Source: Davidsoniella eucalypti
Lineage: Eukaryota > Ascomycota > Sordariomycetes > Microascales > Ceratocystidaceae
DNA: 19,606 nucleotides
Reading direction: 5' to 3'
Assembly (NCBI GenBank): GCA_004009845.1
Contig: RMBW01000250.1
Span: 12,930 to 32,535, forward strand
Shown: positions 1-10,000 of the stretch, piece by piece
Numbering within the stretch: position 1 is the first letter of the stretch
Layout: the number at the start of each line of letters is the position of its first letter
Notes under the pieces: model-generated
Told to the model about the DNA's origin: nothing
What the model saw: only the letters and a program-made list of their open reading frames with translations
Databases searched by the model: none
Made by a program: the position numbers and the translations under genes

Positions 1-1
1 G

Positions 2-1597
2 CGCCCGACTGACGATAACGCAACTAGAGAAGTAGTATCATCCCCTTTCGCTGATCCCGAGATGACTGACCTATGGAACCAAGCCCTTGCCAATAATAAC
101 CGCTGGTGGCTGGCTCGTAATTTAGTGCGAGACGAAAGCCCGCTCGTTCCCCGCCGACTGGGGTCTGCAATGGCAGATGAGCGAGTGTAAGGTTGACCAA
201 GACGGACTGCTGCGCTGGCGTGATAGACTTTGGGTCCCATATTACGAACCCCTGAGAACCAAGATCATCCAGCAAATTCACGACTCTACTCTGGCCGGAC
301 ACCCAGGAAGAGCAATCACTCGTGATCTTGTATCGCGCGAGTATGCCTGGCCTGGCCTGACTAACGACGTCCGACGATTCGTGTCCAATTGCTCCTCTTG
401 CGGCAAGAGCAAGATCTGGCGAGAGCAGAAGCGCGGTCTATTGAAACCTCTGCCTGTACCGTCTAGACCCTGGGCTGAACTAGCAATGGACTTTATTGGC
501 CCACTACCTACCTCTTCAGGCTATACTTCCATTCTGGGTGTCACCGACCGCCTGTCTAAGTCCCAAATCCTGATCCCTATGTCGTCCACAACCGCACAAG
601 CCACCGCTGAAGCCTTGCTAATCCATGTTTTCTCGCACCACGGTTTTCCTCAAGCAATCGTCTCCGACAGAGGGCCTCAATTTGCTCAATTATTCTGGGG
701 AGAAGTATGTCGCCGGTTCGGCATTCAGCGTCGCCTGTCCACAGCGTTCCATCCGCAGACGGATGGCAGCCAAGAACGCAGTAATCAGGAGATTGAAACA
801 TACCTGCGCAATTTCTGCTCCTTTGCCCAGGACGACTGGGCCTCCTTGCTGCCTCAAGCGCAACTCGCCCTAAACAACAGGATCTCTTCCGCTACAGGCC
901 TCTCTCCTTTCTTCATGACCCACGGTTTTAACGTCGACATTATCGAACCATCTGTACAAGGGCCCCAGCCTCGAATAAGTCTCCAGTACGCGGGGCCCAG
1001 GATTGGTTAGCAAAGCTAAGTGATGCCACCCAGTTCGCTATAGTCGCCATGGCAGCCGCCCAAGAACACCAGGAGAACAGTGCTAACCGTCTTCGCCAGC
1101 CCTCTGAAAGTTTCAAAGTAGGAGACCTAGTTTACCTAAACACGAAGCACCTGACTACGGAAAGGCCTTCAAAGAAGCTAGACTGGCTAGCTAGACGGTA
1201 CACTGTCCTGGAAGTTGTAGGCAGCCATAACGTTCGCCTGAACGTACCCTCGGATATTCACCCAGTCTTCCATGTGAGCCTCATCCGACGCGCCCCAAAC
1301 AACCCCTTGCCATCTCAGGAAATTCAGGACGATGAGCCTGTCGCAATCACGGCTAGGGAAGCGCTTGAGGACCCCTCATTGGAGGCTGGTGAGTACAGGG
1401 TGGAGGCAATATTGAAACAGCGCACTTCCCGAGGTCACAAGCAAGCCCTCGTCAAATGGCTAGGCTACCAAGATGCGACGTGGGAACCTCTGGAACATGT
1501 GGAAGACACTGTTGCCTGGCGCATCTTCACGGAGAAAACCAAGAAGAACTGGGATATTACTGTCCAGTCTCTGTACACTGCCTGGTTATTGTCGTAG
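2..1597 (+). pseudogene. pol: Element A pol, C-terminal part: integrase and chromodomain, two frameshifts
   Basis: This is the end of a Gag-Pol polyprotein whose integrase would insert the cDNA into the host genome. It reads in three successive frames. The linker before integrase is open from base 2. A one-base gain in an A run at 135-137 moves the frame to the one ending at 1010, which holds the zinc-binding CSSC, the catalytic Asp in AMDFIG, the second Asp in VSDRGPQ and the catalytic Glu in DGSQERSNQ. A one-base loss in a C run near 961-965 then moves to the frame ending at 1597, with the GPY/F-like segment and a chromodomain (EYRVEAI ... VKWLGY ... TWEPLEH, about 1390-1540). Both breaks are single-base changes in homopolymers, so sequencing error is a real alternative to decay. 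The protein stops soon after TAWLLS, shorter than C, which has a further tail. Confidence 0.9.
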
Positions 1598-1885
1598 AAC
1601 AGATCCGACAAGGGCTACGGCGTGACCCTCGACACACGCAATCCTCCCCGATTGGAGGCTGTGCTGCACATCACTGCGCCACGACGACCGCTTGCGCCCC
1701 CTAGCGCCTACCGCTTCCGGTATCTTTACCCTGTTTGGAAAGTGTTATTTTTGTTTTATTGGATTGTTACCATGGCTCATCTTGTTTTCTGTTATTTGTC
1801 ATATTGTATTGGTTGTTTGAAGGAGTTTTTATGGGTTTTGTTGTAAAATTAGTAAATTTTTTCTGCCGGTGGGGGGGGAGACTAT
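1598..1885 (+). other. Element A 3' untranslated region with polypurine tract
   Basis: No gene is visible between the pol stop and the LTR. The second half is T-rich (about 1735-1862). The polypurine tract is GGTGGGGGGGGAG at 1868-1880, the expected primer for plus-strand DNA synthesis. Five bases (ACTAT) separate it from the LTR, and element C has the same five. Confidence 0.8.
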
Positions 1886-2064
1886 TGTAAGGGTCTAAGG
1901 CCCATCAGTATTGGCCAAGTCATGCCTTGGCCCTACTTGACTTTGACATAAATAGGGACCGATTCCCTCGTAGTTTAGTCTTAGTTTCTCTTTCTCCCTC
2001 ATCGGTCTCAATTCAATTCATCTTTACGACCATTTTTCCTTGCAAATCCTCGTATATCGTCTCA
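1886..2064 (+). repeat. Element A 3' LTR (179-bp subfamily)
   Basis: It begins TGTAAGGG and ends GTCTCA. It matches the 5' LTR of element D (16029-16207) over the full 179 bases by eye except at one position (T at 2041, C at 16184). It contains a TATA-like ATAAATA at 1948-1954 and the self-priming string ATCGGTCTCAA. Its right edge is fixed by the abrupt change to element B pol. Confidence 0.95.
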
Positions 2065-5000
2065 CGCCTGTTTCCACAGAGTCGTCTTCCAGTGCTTCCC
2101 TAGCCGTGATAGCCGCGGGCTCATCATCAGGTACTTCCTGCGAGGGTAAGGGGTTGTTGGGAGCTCGGCGGATTAGGCTTACGTGGAAAACAGGGTGGAT
2201 GCCTGTAGGCACGTTCAATCGTACGTTGTGGGTACCTGTAACCTCTAGGACTGTGTACAGTCTGGCCAACCAGTCTAACTTCTTGGACGGTCTCTCCGTG
2301 GTCAGGTTCTTCGTGTTGAGATAGACCTTATCTCCCACTCTGAAGCTCTCAGATGGTTGACGGAGACGGTTAGCGCTGGTTTCCTGGTGTTCCTGGGTGG
2401 CAGCCATAGCTACGATCGCGAATTGGGTTGCGTCGCTTAGTTTGGATAACCATTCCTGGGCACCACAAACAGGAGATTTGTCAGAGGCAGGGGGACCTTG
2501 AACGGAGGGCTCAATAATGTCCACGTTGAAACCATGAGTGGTGAAGAAAGGGGAGAGGCCAGTGGTTGAGGAAATGCGGTTGTTGAGGGCCAATTGCGCT
2601 TGGGGCAGTAGTGAGGCCCAGTCGTCCTGTGCGAAGGAACAGAAATTGCGCAAGTACGTTTCAATCTCCTGATTGCTGCGCTCCTGACTACCATCAGTCT
2701 GGGGGTGGAAGGCAGTAGATAGGCGGCGTTGAATCCCAAAGCGACGGCATACTTCGCCCCAAAACAGCTGAGCAAATTGAGGCCCTCTGTCGGAAACGAT
2801 TGCAAGGGGGAAGCCGTGGTGGGAAAAGACGTGAATCAGCAGGGCTTCAGCAGTGGCTTGTGCGGTAATGGCCTTCATGGGGATCAGGATTTGCGATTTC
2901 GACAGGCGGTCGGTGACTCCTAGGATAGAAGTGTAACCAGCAGAAGGGGGTAATGGGCCGATAAAGTCCATGGCCAATTCAGACCAAGGTCTGGACGGTA
3001 CTGGCAGGGGCTTCAACAGGCCACGCTTCTGCTCTCGCCAAATCTTGCTTTTTCCACAAGAGAAGCAATTCGACACGAACTGTCGGACATCGTTGGTGAG
3101 GCCAGGCCAGGCATATTCGCGCGACACTAAGTCACGGGTAATTGCTCTGCCGGGGTGGCCTGCGAGGGTAGAGTCGTGGATTCGCTGGATGATCTTGGTC
3201 CTCAGGGGCTCGTAGTGAGGGACCCAAAGTCTATCGCGCCAGCGTAGTCTTCCTTCCGAGTCTAACTTGCACTCGCTCATTTGCCATTGCAAACCCCAGT
3301 CGGCTGGGAATGAGCGAGCTCCTTCTCGTACTAGTTTACGAGCTAACCACCAACGGTTGCATTGGGTCAGAGCCTGGTTCCATAGGCTAGTCATCTCGGG
3401 GTCCGCGAAGGGGGAGGTCACAGCTTCCTTAGTCGCCTTGTCGTCAGTCGGCGCGTCCTTGTCAGGCTCCTGAGCCCAAACTGCGCCGATTACCACCAGG
3501 TCGTTGCTTGACTCACTCTTCTCGAGGAGTTGGTGGAAGCGACTGGCCAGCCTGTCGTCACTTTCGTTGGCTGGCATGTCCTGGTCCCTTCTAGACAGGG
3601 CGTCTGGCACAACTTGCTCAGTACCTGGGCGGTGGCGTAGGCAGAAACTAAAGTCCGAAAGCTCATATCCCCAGCGGCGTTGTCTCTCGGCCAGCGTTCT
3701 CTTGGTTTGAAAGTACTCCAAGTTACGGTGGTCGGTCCACACCACGAAGTCAACCCCTAGGAGGAAATGGCGCCATTCTCGAATGGACCAGTAGATAGCC
3801 AACATCTCCTTATCATGAATGGGGTAATTGGCTTCGGGGGGTGTAAGCTTGCGTGAGAGAAAAGCAATGGGGTGCATGAGACCATCGTCTCCTCGCTGAG
3901 ACAACTCTGCTCCCAGGGCGTAACCGGAAGAGTCTGCGGTCAATACCGTTTCTCTCAGCGGGTCAAAGGGGGTCAGAACAGGGGGAGTGAGGAAGGCTCT
4001 CTTAACCTCGGCGAAAGCGTGCGCACATGCGTCAGACCAGACAAAGGGGGTATCCTTCTTGGTTAACCCTACCATCGGCGCTATCATTTCAGACAGTCGA
4101 GGTACAAAGTCTCGATAGAAGTTGACAAAGCCGATGAATCCACGTAGACCTTTCAAAGTTGTGGGAGAATTCCAGTTGCGGATCGCAAGGGTTTTCTCAG
4201 GGTCTGCCTTGATGCCAATACCTGGGCCAACAATGAAGCCGAGGAACTTGATTTCCTTAGCTAGGAACTGGCACTTGCGGAGGTCGAGTTGTAGGCCGGC
4301 GAGATCGAGCGCGTGGACAATTTCGAGCACTAACTTCCTGTGCTCTTCCTCAGTACCACTGGAGTAGATGTCTACATCGTCAATGTAGGCGCTGCAGCTG
4401 ATGCCTAGCCATTTCCGAAGGACCGAATTGATGTAACGCTGGAACGCAGCAGGGGCATTAGTCAAACCGAAAGGGATAACGTTCCATTCAAAGGCCCCTA
4501 GGGGAGTCCGAAATGCGGTTAACTCCTCGTAGCCAGGGGCGATACGAATACGATGGAAGGCAGCAATGACATCGACCTTGGACACCCACTTGGCTTCCGA
4601 AATTTGCCGAAGGGTGTCGTGGATAAGGGGTAAGGGGTATGAGTCCTTTTTGGAAATAGCGTTGACTGCGCGGTAGTCTACGCAGAAACGAATTCCACCT
4701 CCAGGTTTCTTTACAAATAGCACTGGAGAGCCCACTTCAGACTTTGTGTCCTTTATCCATCTTGTAGACAACAGTTCGGTCAATGTCTTCTGCATTACCA
4801 ATAGTTCTGCGCGAGACAGCGGATACAACGATTGTACAGGTAATGTCTTCCCTTCCAGCAGCTCGATTTTCAAGTCTACTCCAGGCCGGTGTGGCGGGAG
4901 GTCCTTCGAGGCTTTGGCTTCGAACGCAGAGGCAACAGGTCTTAACCATTCTGGGAGGGGTGGTCTTTCCAGTTCTTTCTGTTCCAACGCTCTGTTAACA

Positions 5001-5428
5001 TCTTCTAGTGTGATGCGGTAAACAGCAGTGTCGTCGTTGTCGCAGAGTTTGTGGAATTCCTCAGGTGTTAACTCCTCAGCTGTAGTGACTTCAATCTGTC
5101 CAGAACGAGGGTGCAGGTGTACATCGTGGTTGATGAGCCAGCGTTGACCGAGTATCAGGTCTTCGGTTTGGCCGGGGACGACGTAGGCCCAAATGTCCTC
5201 GTGGTGGTCAGGTAGGTGTAGCGTAAACTGTGCTATCTGAGTGATGACCGGGGGGTCGGACTGGGAGGAGGCGAGGGAGACCTTGCGAGGCTCGATAGGC
5301 TGGGTTTGGGTAGCGTAGGGGAGTAGGCGCGGAGGGACGACGGCGAGGCAGAGGCAGCCACTGTCGACGAGAGCTTTAGTCGAAAGTTCATTAATAGACA
5401 AATCTAAGTATAAACCTTTAGCTCCCAT
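2024..5428 (-). CDS. pol: Element B Pol: protease, reverse transcriptase, RNase H, integrase; chromodomain cut off
   Basis: The frame from ATG 5428 is open for 1134 codons. About 1121 are genuine; the last 13 and the stop at 2024 are read from the LTR of element A. Domains in order are an aspartic protease (VDSG near residue 22), a reverse transcriptase (KVDVIAAF, then YIDD near 348-351), RNase H (LTADSS, HDKEML, VWTDHR), the zinc-binding integrase N-terminus (CFSC here where A and C have CSSC), the integrase core with DD35E residues (AMDF, VSDRG, SQERS) and a GPY/F-like segment. The break falls just before the chromodomain seen in C. Pol sits in the -1 frame relative to gag, and the frame stays open upstream of this ATG as far as the gag stop, so it is probably made as Gag-Pol. 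All catalytic residues remain, but insertions in gag and here make the element defective. Confidence 0.93.
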   Translation of the reverse strand: MGAKGLYLDLSINELSTKALVDSGCLCLAVVPPRLLPYATQTQPIEPRKVSLASSQSDPPVITQIAQFTLHLPDHHEDIWAYVVPGQTEDLILGQRWLINHDVHLHPRSGQIEVTTAEELTPEEFHKLCDNDDTAVYRITLEDVNRALEQKELERPPLPEWLRPVASAFEAKASKDLPPHRPGVDLKIELLEGKTLPVQSLYPLSRAELLVMQKTLTELLSTRWIKDTKSEVGSPVLFVKKPGGGIRFCVDYRAVNAISKKDSYPLPLIHDTLRQISEAKWVSKVDVIAAFHRIRIAPGYEELTAFRTPLGAFEWNVIPFGLTNAPAAFQRYINSVLRKWLGISCSAYIDDVDIYSSGTEEEHRKLVLEIVHALDLAGLQLDLRKCQFLAKEIKFLGFIVGPGIGIKADPEKTLAIRNWNSPTTLKGLRGFIGFVNFYRDFVPRLSEMIAPMVGLTKKDTPFVWSDACAHAFAEVKRAFLTPPVLTPFDPLRETVLTADSSGYALGAELSQRGDDGLMHPIAFLSRKLTPPEANYPIHDKEMLAIYWSIREWRHFLLGVDFVVWTDHRNLEYFQTKRTLAERQRRWGYELSDFSFCLRHRPGTEQVVPDALSRRDQDMPANESDDRLASRFHQLLEKSESSNDLVVIGAVWAQEPDKDAPTDDKATKEAVTSPFADPEMTSLWNQALTQCNRWWLARKLVREGARSFPADWGLQWQMSECKLDSEGRLRWRDRLWVPHYEPLRTKIIQRIHDSTLAGHPGRAITRDLVSREYAWPGLTNDVRQFVSNCFSCGKSKIWREQKRGLLKPLPVPSRPWSELAMDFIGPLPPSAGYTSILGVTDRLSKSQILIPMKAITAQATAEALLIHVFSHHGFPLAIVSDRGPQFAQLFWGEVCRRFGIQRRLSTAFHPQTDGSQERSNQEIETYLRNFCSFAQDDWASLLPQAQLALNNRISSTTGLSPFFTTHGFNVDIIEPSVQGPPASDKSPVCGAQEWLSKLSDATQFAIVAMAATQEHQETSANRLRQPSESFRVGDKVYLNTKNLTTERPSKKLDWLARLYTVLEVTGTHNVRLNVPTGIHPVFHVSLIRRAPNNPLPSQEVPDDEPAAITAREALEDDSVETGVRRYTRICKEKWS

Positions 5429-5468
5429 CTGAGTTCTAACTATCTCTTCCCCTATCTTCGTATCCTCC

Positions 5469-5506
5469 TGGTCAGGGCGCGACTTGTCCTGACCACCTAA
5501 AAATCC
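5469..5506 (-). promoter_or_regulatory. Element B gag-pol recoding signal: T-run at gag stop plus stem-loop
   Basis: Gag ends in GGATTTTTAGG, with the TAG at 5499-5497. A one-base backward slip on the T run puts the ribosome in the pol frame, which is open through the 72 bases to the pol ATG. One base after the stop comes a perfect 8-bp stem, TGGTCAGG (5495-5488) with CCTGACCA (5476-5469), around an 11-base loop. Equivalent stems follow the gag stops of C and D. Slippage or stop-and-restart are both possible; the sequence alone does not decide. Confidence 0.7.
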
Positions 5507-6660
5507 AGTTCAATTAGGTCGTATTCCGACCCGTTCTCCGCTACCTTAGAGTCGACCTTGGCTACCGTCGTAGTGGTGTTGTCAGGGGGAGGTAGCACAC
5601 GATCCATGGCCCGTTCGTCATACTTCGCGATTTCCTCACGCATTACAGTGCGTATGGCGTTGATAGACAGCTGATTGTTGGAGGGGCCTGGCTGGGAAGA
5701 GCGCTGGGGGCAACGGCGTGCGATGTGATCCTTGAGCCCACAGATAAAGCATGCGTTTTCGCGCATTAACCGGTGTCGTTCCGACTCGGACAGTTTTGGT
5801 CTGTCTGAGCGGGCAGCAAGCTGAGGGCGGTTCTCCCGACGGGTCTGTTGGTCAGGCCGCTCTCTCCAGTTACTCGACTTGGTGTGCTCGGGCTTAGGGG
5901 TGGACTCAACGATGCGGCGCTTACCAGTGGGGCGGTCGAAGTGCTTCAAGAGGCTGTCAATGATGGCGTGGTATGAGTTGGACTCCCAAGCCCATCCGGT
6001 GCGTTCAACCAAATCGTCACGCATGGCAGAACGTAGGATGTCGATCAACGTGGTGTCGTCGTGAATGCCGGCTTCCATGGCTAGGGTTTCGAATCGGAGG
6101 TGGAAGGCCTTGAAGGTTTCACGATCTCCCTGAGCGGACTTGTAGAAGGCGATGCGAGCGTTAGTGAGTCGTTCGCGCGACCGGAACATATCGTCGAGTT
6201 TCTCCAGCAGCAGATCGTAGGGTCTGGATCGTTGGCAGATAGAGTCGAAAAAGACGTTCAACTTGGCTTGCGTGTTCGTGCCTAAGCGGCCGTACAGGTA
6301 GACTGCTTTAGAGAGGTCACCGCCTAGGGCTGTTCCATCGCTTAACATCTTGTTCGTAGCCAGTCTTCTCCAGATCTCGTAGTCAGAGTGCAAGCCGCTG
6401 AATTCGCTAAGTAGAGGCTGGACCTGACGGGGTAGGTTTTGGCTGGACGAGACGGGTAGTGGCTGAGGAGCGGGGGCAGGCGGTAGCGGAGGAGCGGCAG
6501 TATCATGACGCTCTTTGGCGAACAGCATTTGACCGAGTCGATTCATCATAGACTTCATTTCTACCATGTCAGTTTGCAGAGAGTCCAGACGGTCGGCTTC
6601 ACGCGAGGGTTGGCGACCACGGTCAGATTCAGGGTAGGTATCGCGGGGTCTCATGCTTTC
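5497..6660 (-). pseudogene. gag: Element B gag, 3' part: capsid-like core and zinc knuckle
   Basis: Gag is the structural protein that packages element RNA into particles. This fragment holds the C-terminal 385 codons from MRPRDTYP, where element C interrupts the gene at 6661. It contains a possible short coiled segment (DRLDSLQTDMVEMKSMM), a Pro/Ala-rich linker, the capsid-like region from QVQPLLSEF to LKHFDRP, a basic Arg-rich stretch, and one CCHC zinc knuckle (CFICGLKDHIARRC). It stops at TAG 5499-5497. The frame joins without shift to the fragments at 13029-13095 and 13275-13850, so only the insertions have broken it. The protein closely resembles gag of C. Confidence 0.92.
6656..6660. 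repeat. Target site duplication of element C, left copy (CTTTC)
   Basis: CTTTC lies directly before the LTR end at 6661 and again directly after the other LTR at 13029-13033. The undisturbed gag of C reads through the same place once (11936-11940, followed by GGCCAG), which confirms it as a 5-bp duplication made on insertion. Confidence 0.96.
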
Positions 6661-6841
6661 TGAGACGATATACGAGGAGTTGCAATGAAAACTGGTCGTA
6701 AAAGAGTAGTTCGATTGAGACCGATGAAGGAGAAAGAGAAACTAAGACTAATAATCGGCGGGAATAGGTCCCTACTTATAGCCGATTCTAGTACTGACAA
6801 GGAATGCCTTGGCTAACCTTACTAGGCCTTAGTCTCTTACA
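6661..6841 (-). repeat. Element C 3' LTR (181-bp subfamily)
   Basis: On the minus strand it begins TGTAAGAG and ends GTCTCA. It is identical to the copy at 12848-13028 and differs at two bases from the 5' LTR of B. A TATA-like TATAAGT lies at 6780-6774. Confidence 0.96.
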
Positions 6842-7075
6842 ATAGTCTCCCCCCCCATCGGCAGAAAAATTACACTAATTTTACGTCTAAACATACAGAA
6901 AACACCCCTGTAGCATGGTGTATACAAACTTAAAACCGTGTAGTACCAGGGTACTCAATATCCAAAAACAGAAATAACTCCAGAAACAGAAATAACTCCA
7001 AAATAGGTCAGCAATCTTATCCTGCAGACGCTCGGGTGTGCAGGTGACCAAGGTGGTGCAGTCAATATTGCTGCC
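6842..7075 (-). other. Element C 3' untranslated region with polypurine tract
   Basis: No gene is seen after the pol stop. On the minus strand the polypurine tract ATGGGGGGGGAG (about 6858-6847) lies five bases (ACTAT) before the 3' LTR. The segment contains two near-repeats of AGAAATAACTCCA on the plus strand (6967-7002), of unknown meaning. Confidence 0.75.
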
Positions 7076-10000
7076 TCAGCCTACCATCAGTGGGCTGCGT
7101 GTGTCCATACTCGTACCATGGTCCTTCTCGGGGCCATCCTCTGGTAGCAACCAGGCAGTGTAAAGGGATTGGAGGGTTACGTTCCAATTCTTTTTCGTCT
7201 TCTCCGTGAAAACCAACCAAGCTGCAGTGTCCTTCACGTGTTCCAATGGTTCCCAAGTAGCATCTTGGTAACCTTTCCATTTGACCAAGGCTTGCGTGTG
7301 TCCATGGCGGGTACGTTGCTTCACGATTGCTTCCACCCGGTACTCGCCTGTTTCCACAGAGTCGTCTTCAAGTGCTTCCCTAGCCGTGATAGCCGCGGGC
7401 TCATCATCTGGTACTTCCTGCGAGGGTAAGGGGTTGTTGGGAGCTCGGCGGATTAGGCTTACGTGGAAAACAGGGTGGATGCCTGTAGGCACGTTCAATC
7501 GTACGTTGTGGGTACCTGTAACCTCTAGGACTGTGTACAGTCTGGCCAACCAGTCTAACTTCTTGGACGGTCTCTCCGTGGTCAGGTTCTTCGTGTTGAG
7601 ATAGACCTTATCTCCCACTCTGAAGCTCTCAGATGGTTGACGGAGACGGTTAGCGCTGGTTTCCTGGTGTTCCTGGGTGGCAGCCATAGCTACGATCGCA
7701 AATTGGGTTGCGTCGCTTAGTTTGGATAGCCATTCCTGGGCACCACAAACAGGAGATTTGTCAGAGGCAGGGGGACCTTGAACGGAGGGCTCAATAATGT
7801 CCACGTTGAAACCATGAGTGGTGAAGAAAGGGGAGAGGCCAGTGGTTGAGGAAATGCGGTTGTTGAGGGCCAATTGCGCTTGGGGCAGTAGTGAGGCCCA
7901 GTCGTCCTGTGCGAAGGAACAGAAATTGCGCAAGTACGTTTCAATCTCCTGATTGCTGCGCTCCTGACTACCATCAGTCTGGGGGTGGAAGGCCGTAGAT
8001 AGGCGGCGTTGAATCCCAAAGCGACGGCATACTTCGCCCCAAAACAGCTGAGCAAATTGAGGCCCTCTGTCGGAAACGATTGCAAGGGGGAAGCCGTGGT
8101 GGGAAAAGACGTGAATCAGCAGGGCTTCGGCAGTGGCTTGTGCGGTAATGGCCTTCATGGGGATCAGGATTTGCGACTTCGACAGGCGGTCGGTGATTCC
8201 TAGAATAGAAGTGTAACCAGCAGAAGGGGGTAATGGGCCGATAAAGTCCATGGCCAGTTCAGACCAAGGTCTGGATGGTACTGGCAGGGGTTTCAAAAGG
8301 CCGCGCTTCTGTTCTCGCCAAATCTTGCTTTTTCCACAAGAAGAGCAATTCGACACGAATTGTCGGACATCGTTGGTTAGGCCAGGCCAGGCGTATTCGC
8401 GCGAAACTAAGTCACGGGTGATTGCTCTGCCGGGGTGGCCTGCGAGGGTAGAGTCGTGAATTTGCTGGATGATTCTGGTCCTCAGGGGTTCGTGGTGAGG
8501 GACCCAAAGTCTATCACGCCAGCGTAGTCTACCTTCAGAGTCTAGCTTGCACTCGCTCATTTGCCATTGCAAACCCCAGTCGGCTGGGAATGAGCGAGCT
8601 CCTTCTCGTACTAGTTTACGAGCTAACCACCAACGGTTGCATTGGTTCAGAGCCTGGTTCCATAGGCTAGTCATCTCGGGGTCCGCGAAGGGGGAGGTCA
8701 CAGCTTCCTTAGTCGCCTTGTCGTCAGTCGGCGCGTCCTTGTCAGGCTCCTGAGCCCAAACTGCGCCGATTACCACCAGGTCGTTGCTTGACTCACTCTT
8801 CTCGAGGAGTTGGTGGAAGCGACTGGCCAGCCTGTCGTCACTTTCGTTGGCTGGCATGTCCTGGTCCCTTCTGGACAGGGCGTCTGGCACAACTTGCTCA
8901 GTACCTGGACGGTGGCGTAGGCAGAAACTAAAGTCCGAAAGCTCATATCCCCAGCGGCGCTGTCTCTCAGCCAACGTTCTCTTGGTCTGAAAGTATTCCA
9001 AGTTCCGGTGATCAGTCCACACCACAAAGTCGACCCCTAGGAGGAAATGGCGCCATTCGCGAATGGACCAGTAGATGGCCAACATCTCCTTGTCGTGAAT
9101 GGGGTAGTTGGCTTCGGGGGGTGTGAGTTTGCGAGAAAGGAAGGCAATGGGGTGCATGAGACCATCATCTCCTCGTTGAGACAATTCTGCTCCCAGGGCG
9201 TAACCGGATGAATCCGCGGTCAATACCGTTTCTCTCAGCGGGTCAAAGGGAGTCAAAACAGGGGGAGTGAGGAAGGCTCTCTTAACCTCGGCGAAAGCGT
9301 GCGCACATGCGTCGGACCAGACAAAGGGGGTATCCTTCTTGGTTAACCCTACCATCGGCGCTATCATTTCGGACAGTCGAGGCACAAAGTCTCGATAGAA
9401 GTTGACAAAGCCGATAAAACCACGTAGACCTTTCAAAGTTGTGGGAGAATTCCAGTTGCGAATCGCAAGGGTTTTCTCAGGGTCTGCCTTGATGCCAATA
9501 CCTGGGCCAACGATAAAGCCGAGGAACTTGATTTCCTTAGCTAGGAACTGGCACTTGCGGAGGTCGAGTTGTAGGCCGGCGAGATCGAGTGCGTGGACAA
9601 TTTCGAGTACTAACTTCCTGTGCTCCTCTTCAGTACCACTGGAGTAGATGTCCACATCGTCGATGTAGGCGCTGCAGCTGATGCCTAGCCATTTTCGAAG
9701 GACCGAATTGATGTAACGCTGGAAAGCAGCAGGGGCATTAGTCAAACCGAAGGGGATCACGTTCCATTCAAAGGCCCCTAGGGGAGTCCGAAAGGCGGTT
9801 AACTCCTCAGAACCAGGGGCAATCCGAATACGATGAAATGCGGCAATAACGTCGACCTTGGAGACCCATTTAGCAGCCGAGATTTGCCGAAGGGTGTCAT
9901 GGATAAGGGGCAGTGGGTAAGAGTCCTTCTTGGAGATGGCATTGACTGCGCGGTAGTCCACACAGAAGCGAATTCCACCTCCAGGTTTCTTTACAAATAG

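Larger units (their letters stand above)
1..2064 (+). mobile_element. Element A: 3' part of a chromodomain Ty3/gypsy LTR retrotransposon
   Basis: The window opens inside the pol gene of a plus-strand element and runs through integrase, chromodomain, 3' untranslated region, polypurine tract and 3' LTR. The LTR ends in TCTCA at 2064 and the next base is already the pol gene of element B on the opposite strand, so A inserted into B. The 5-bp target duplication should be CGCCT (2065-2069); its partner lies before the window. The interior resembles B and C closely at protein level, but the LTR belongs to the other (179-bp) subfamily. Confidence 0.93.

Noticed and set aside
2437..2805. A 122-codon frame overlapping integrase, also present in C at 7717-8085 and in part in A
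   Set aside because: It lies in a shifted frame over the strongly conserved integrase core; its conservation follows from that of the main gene.
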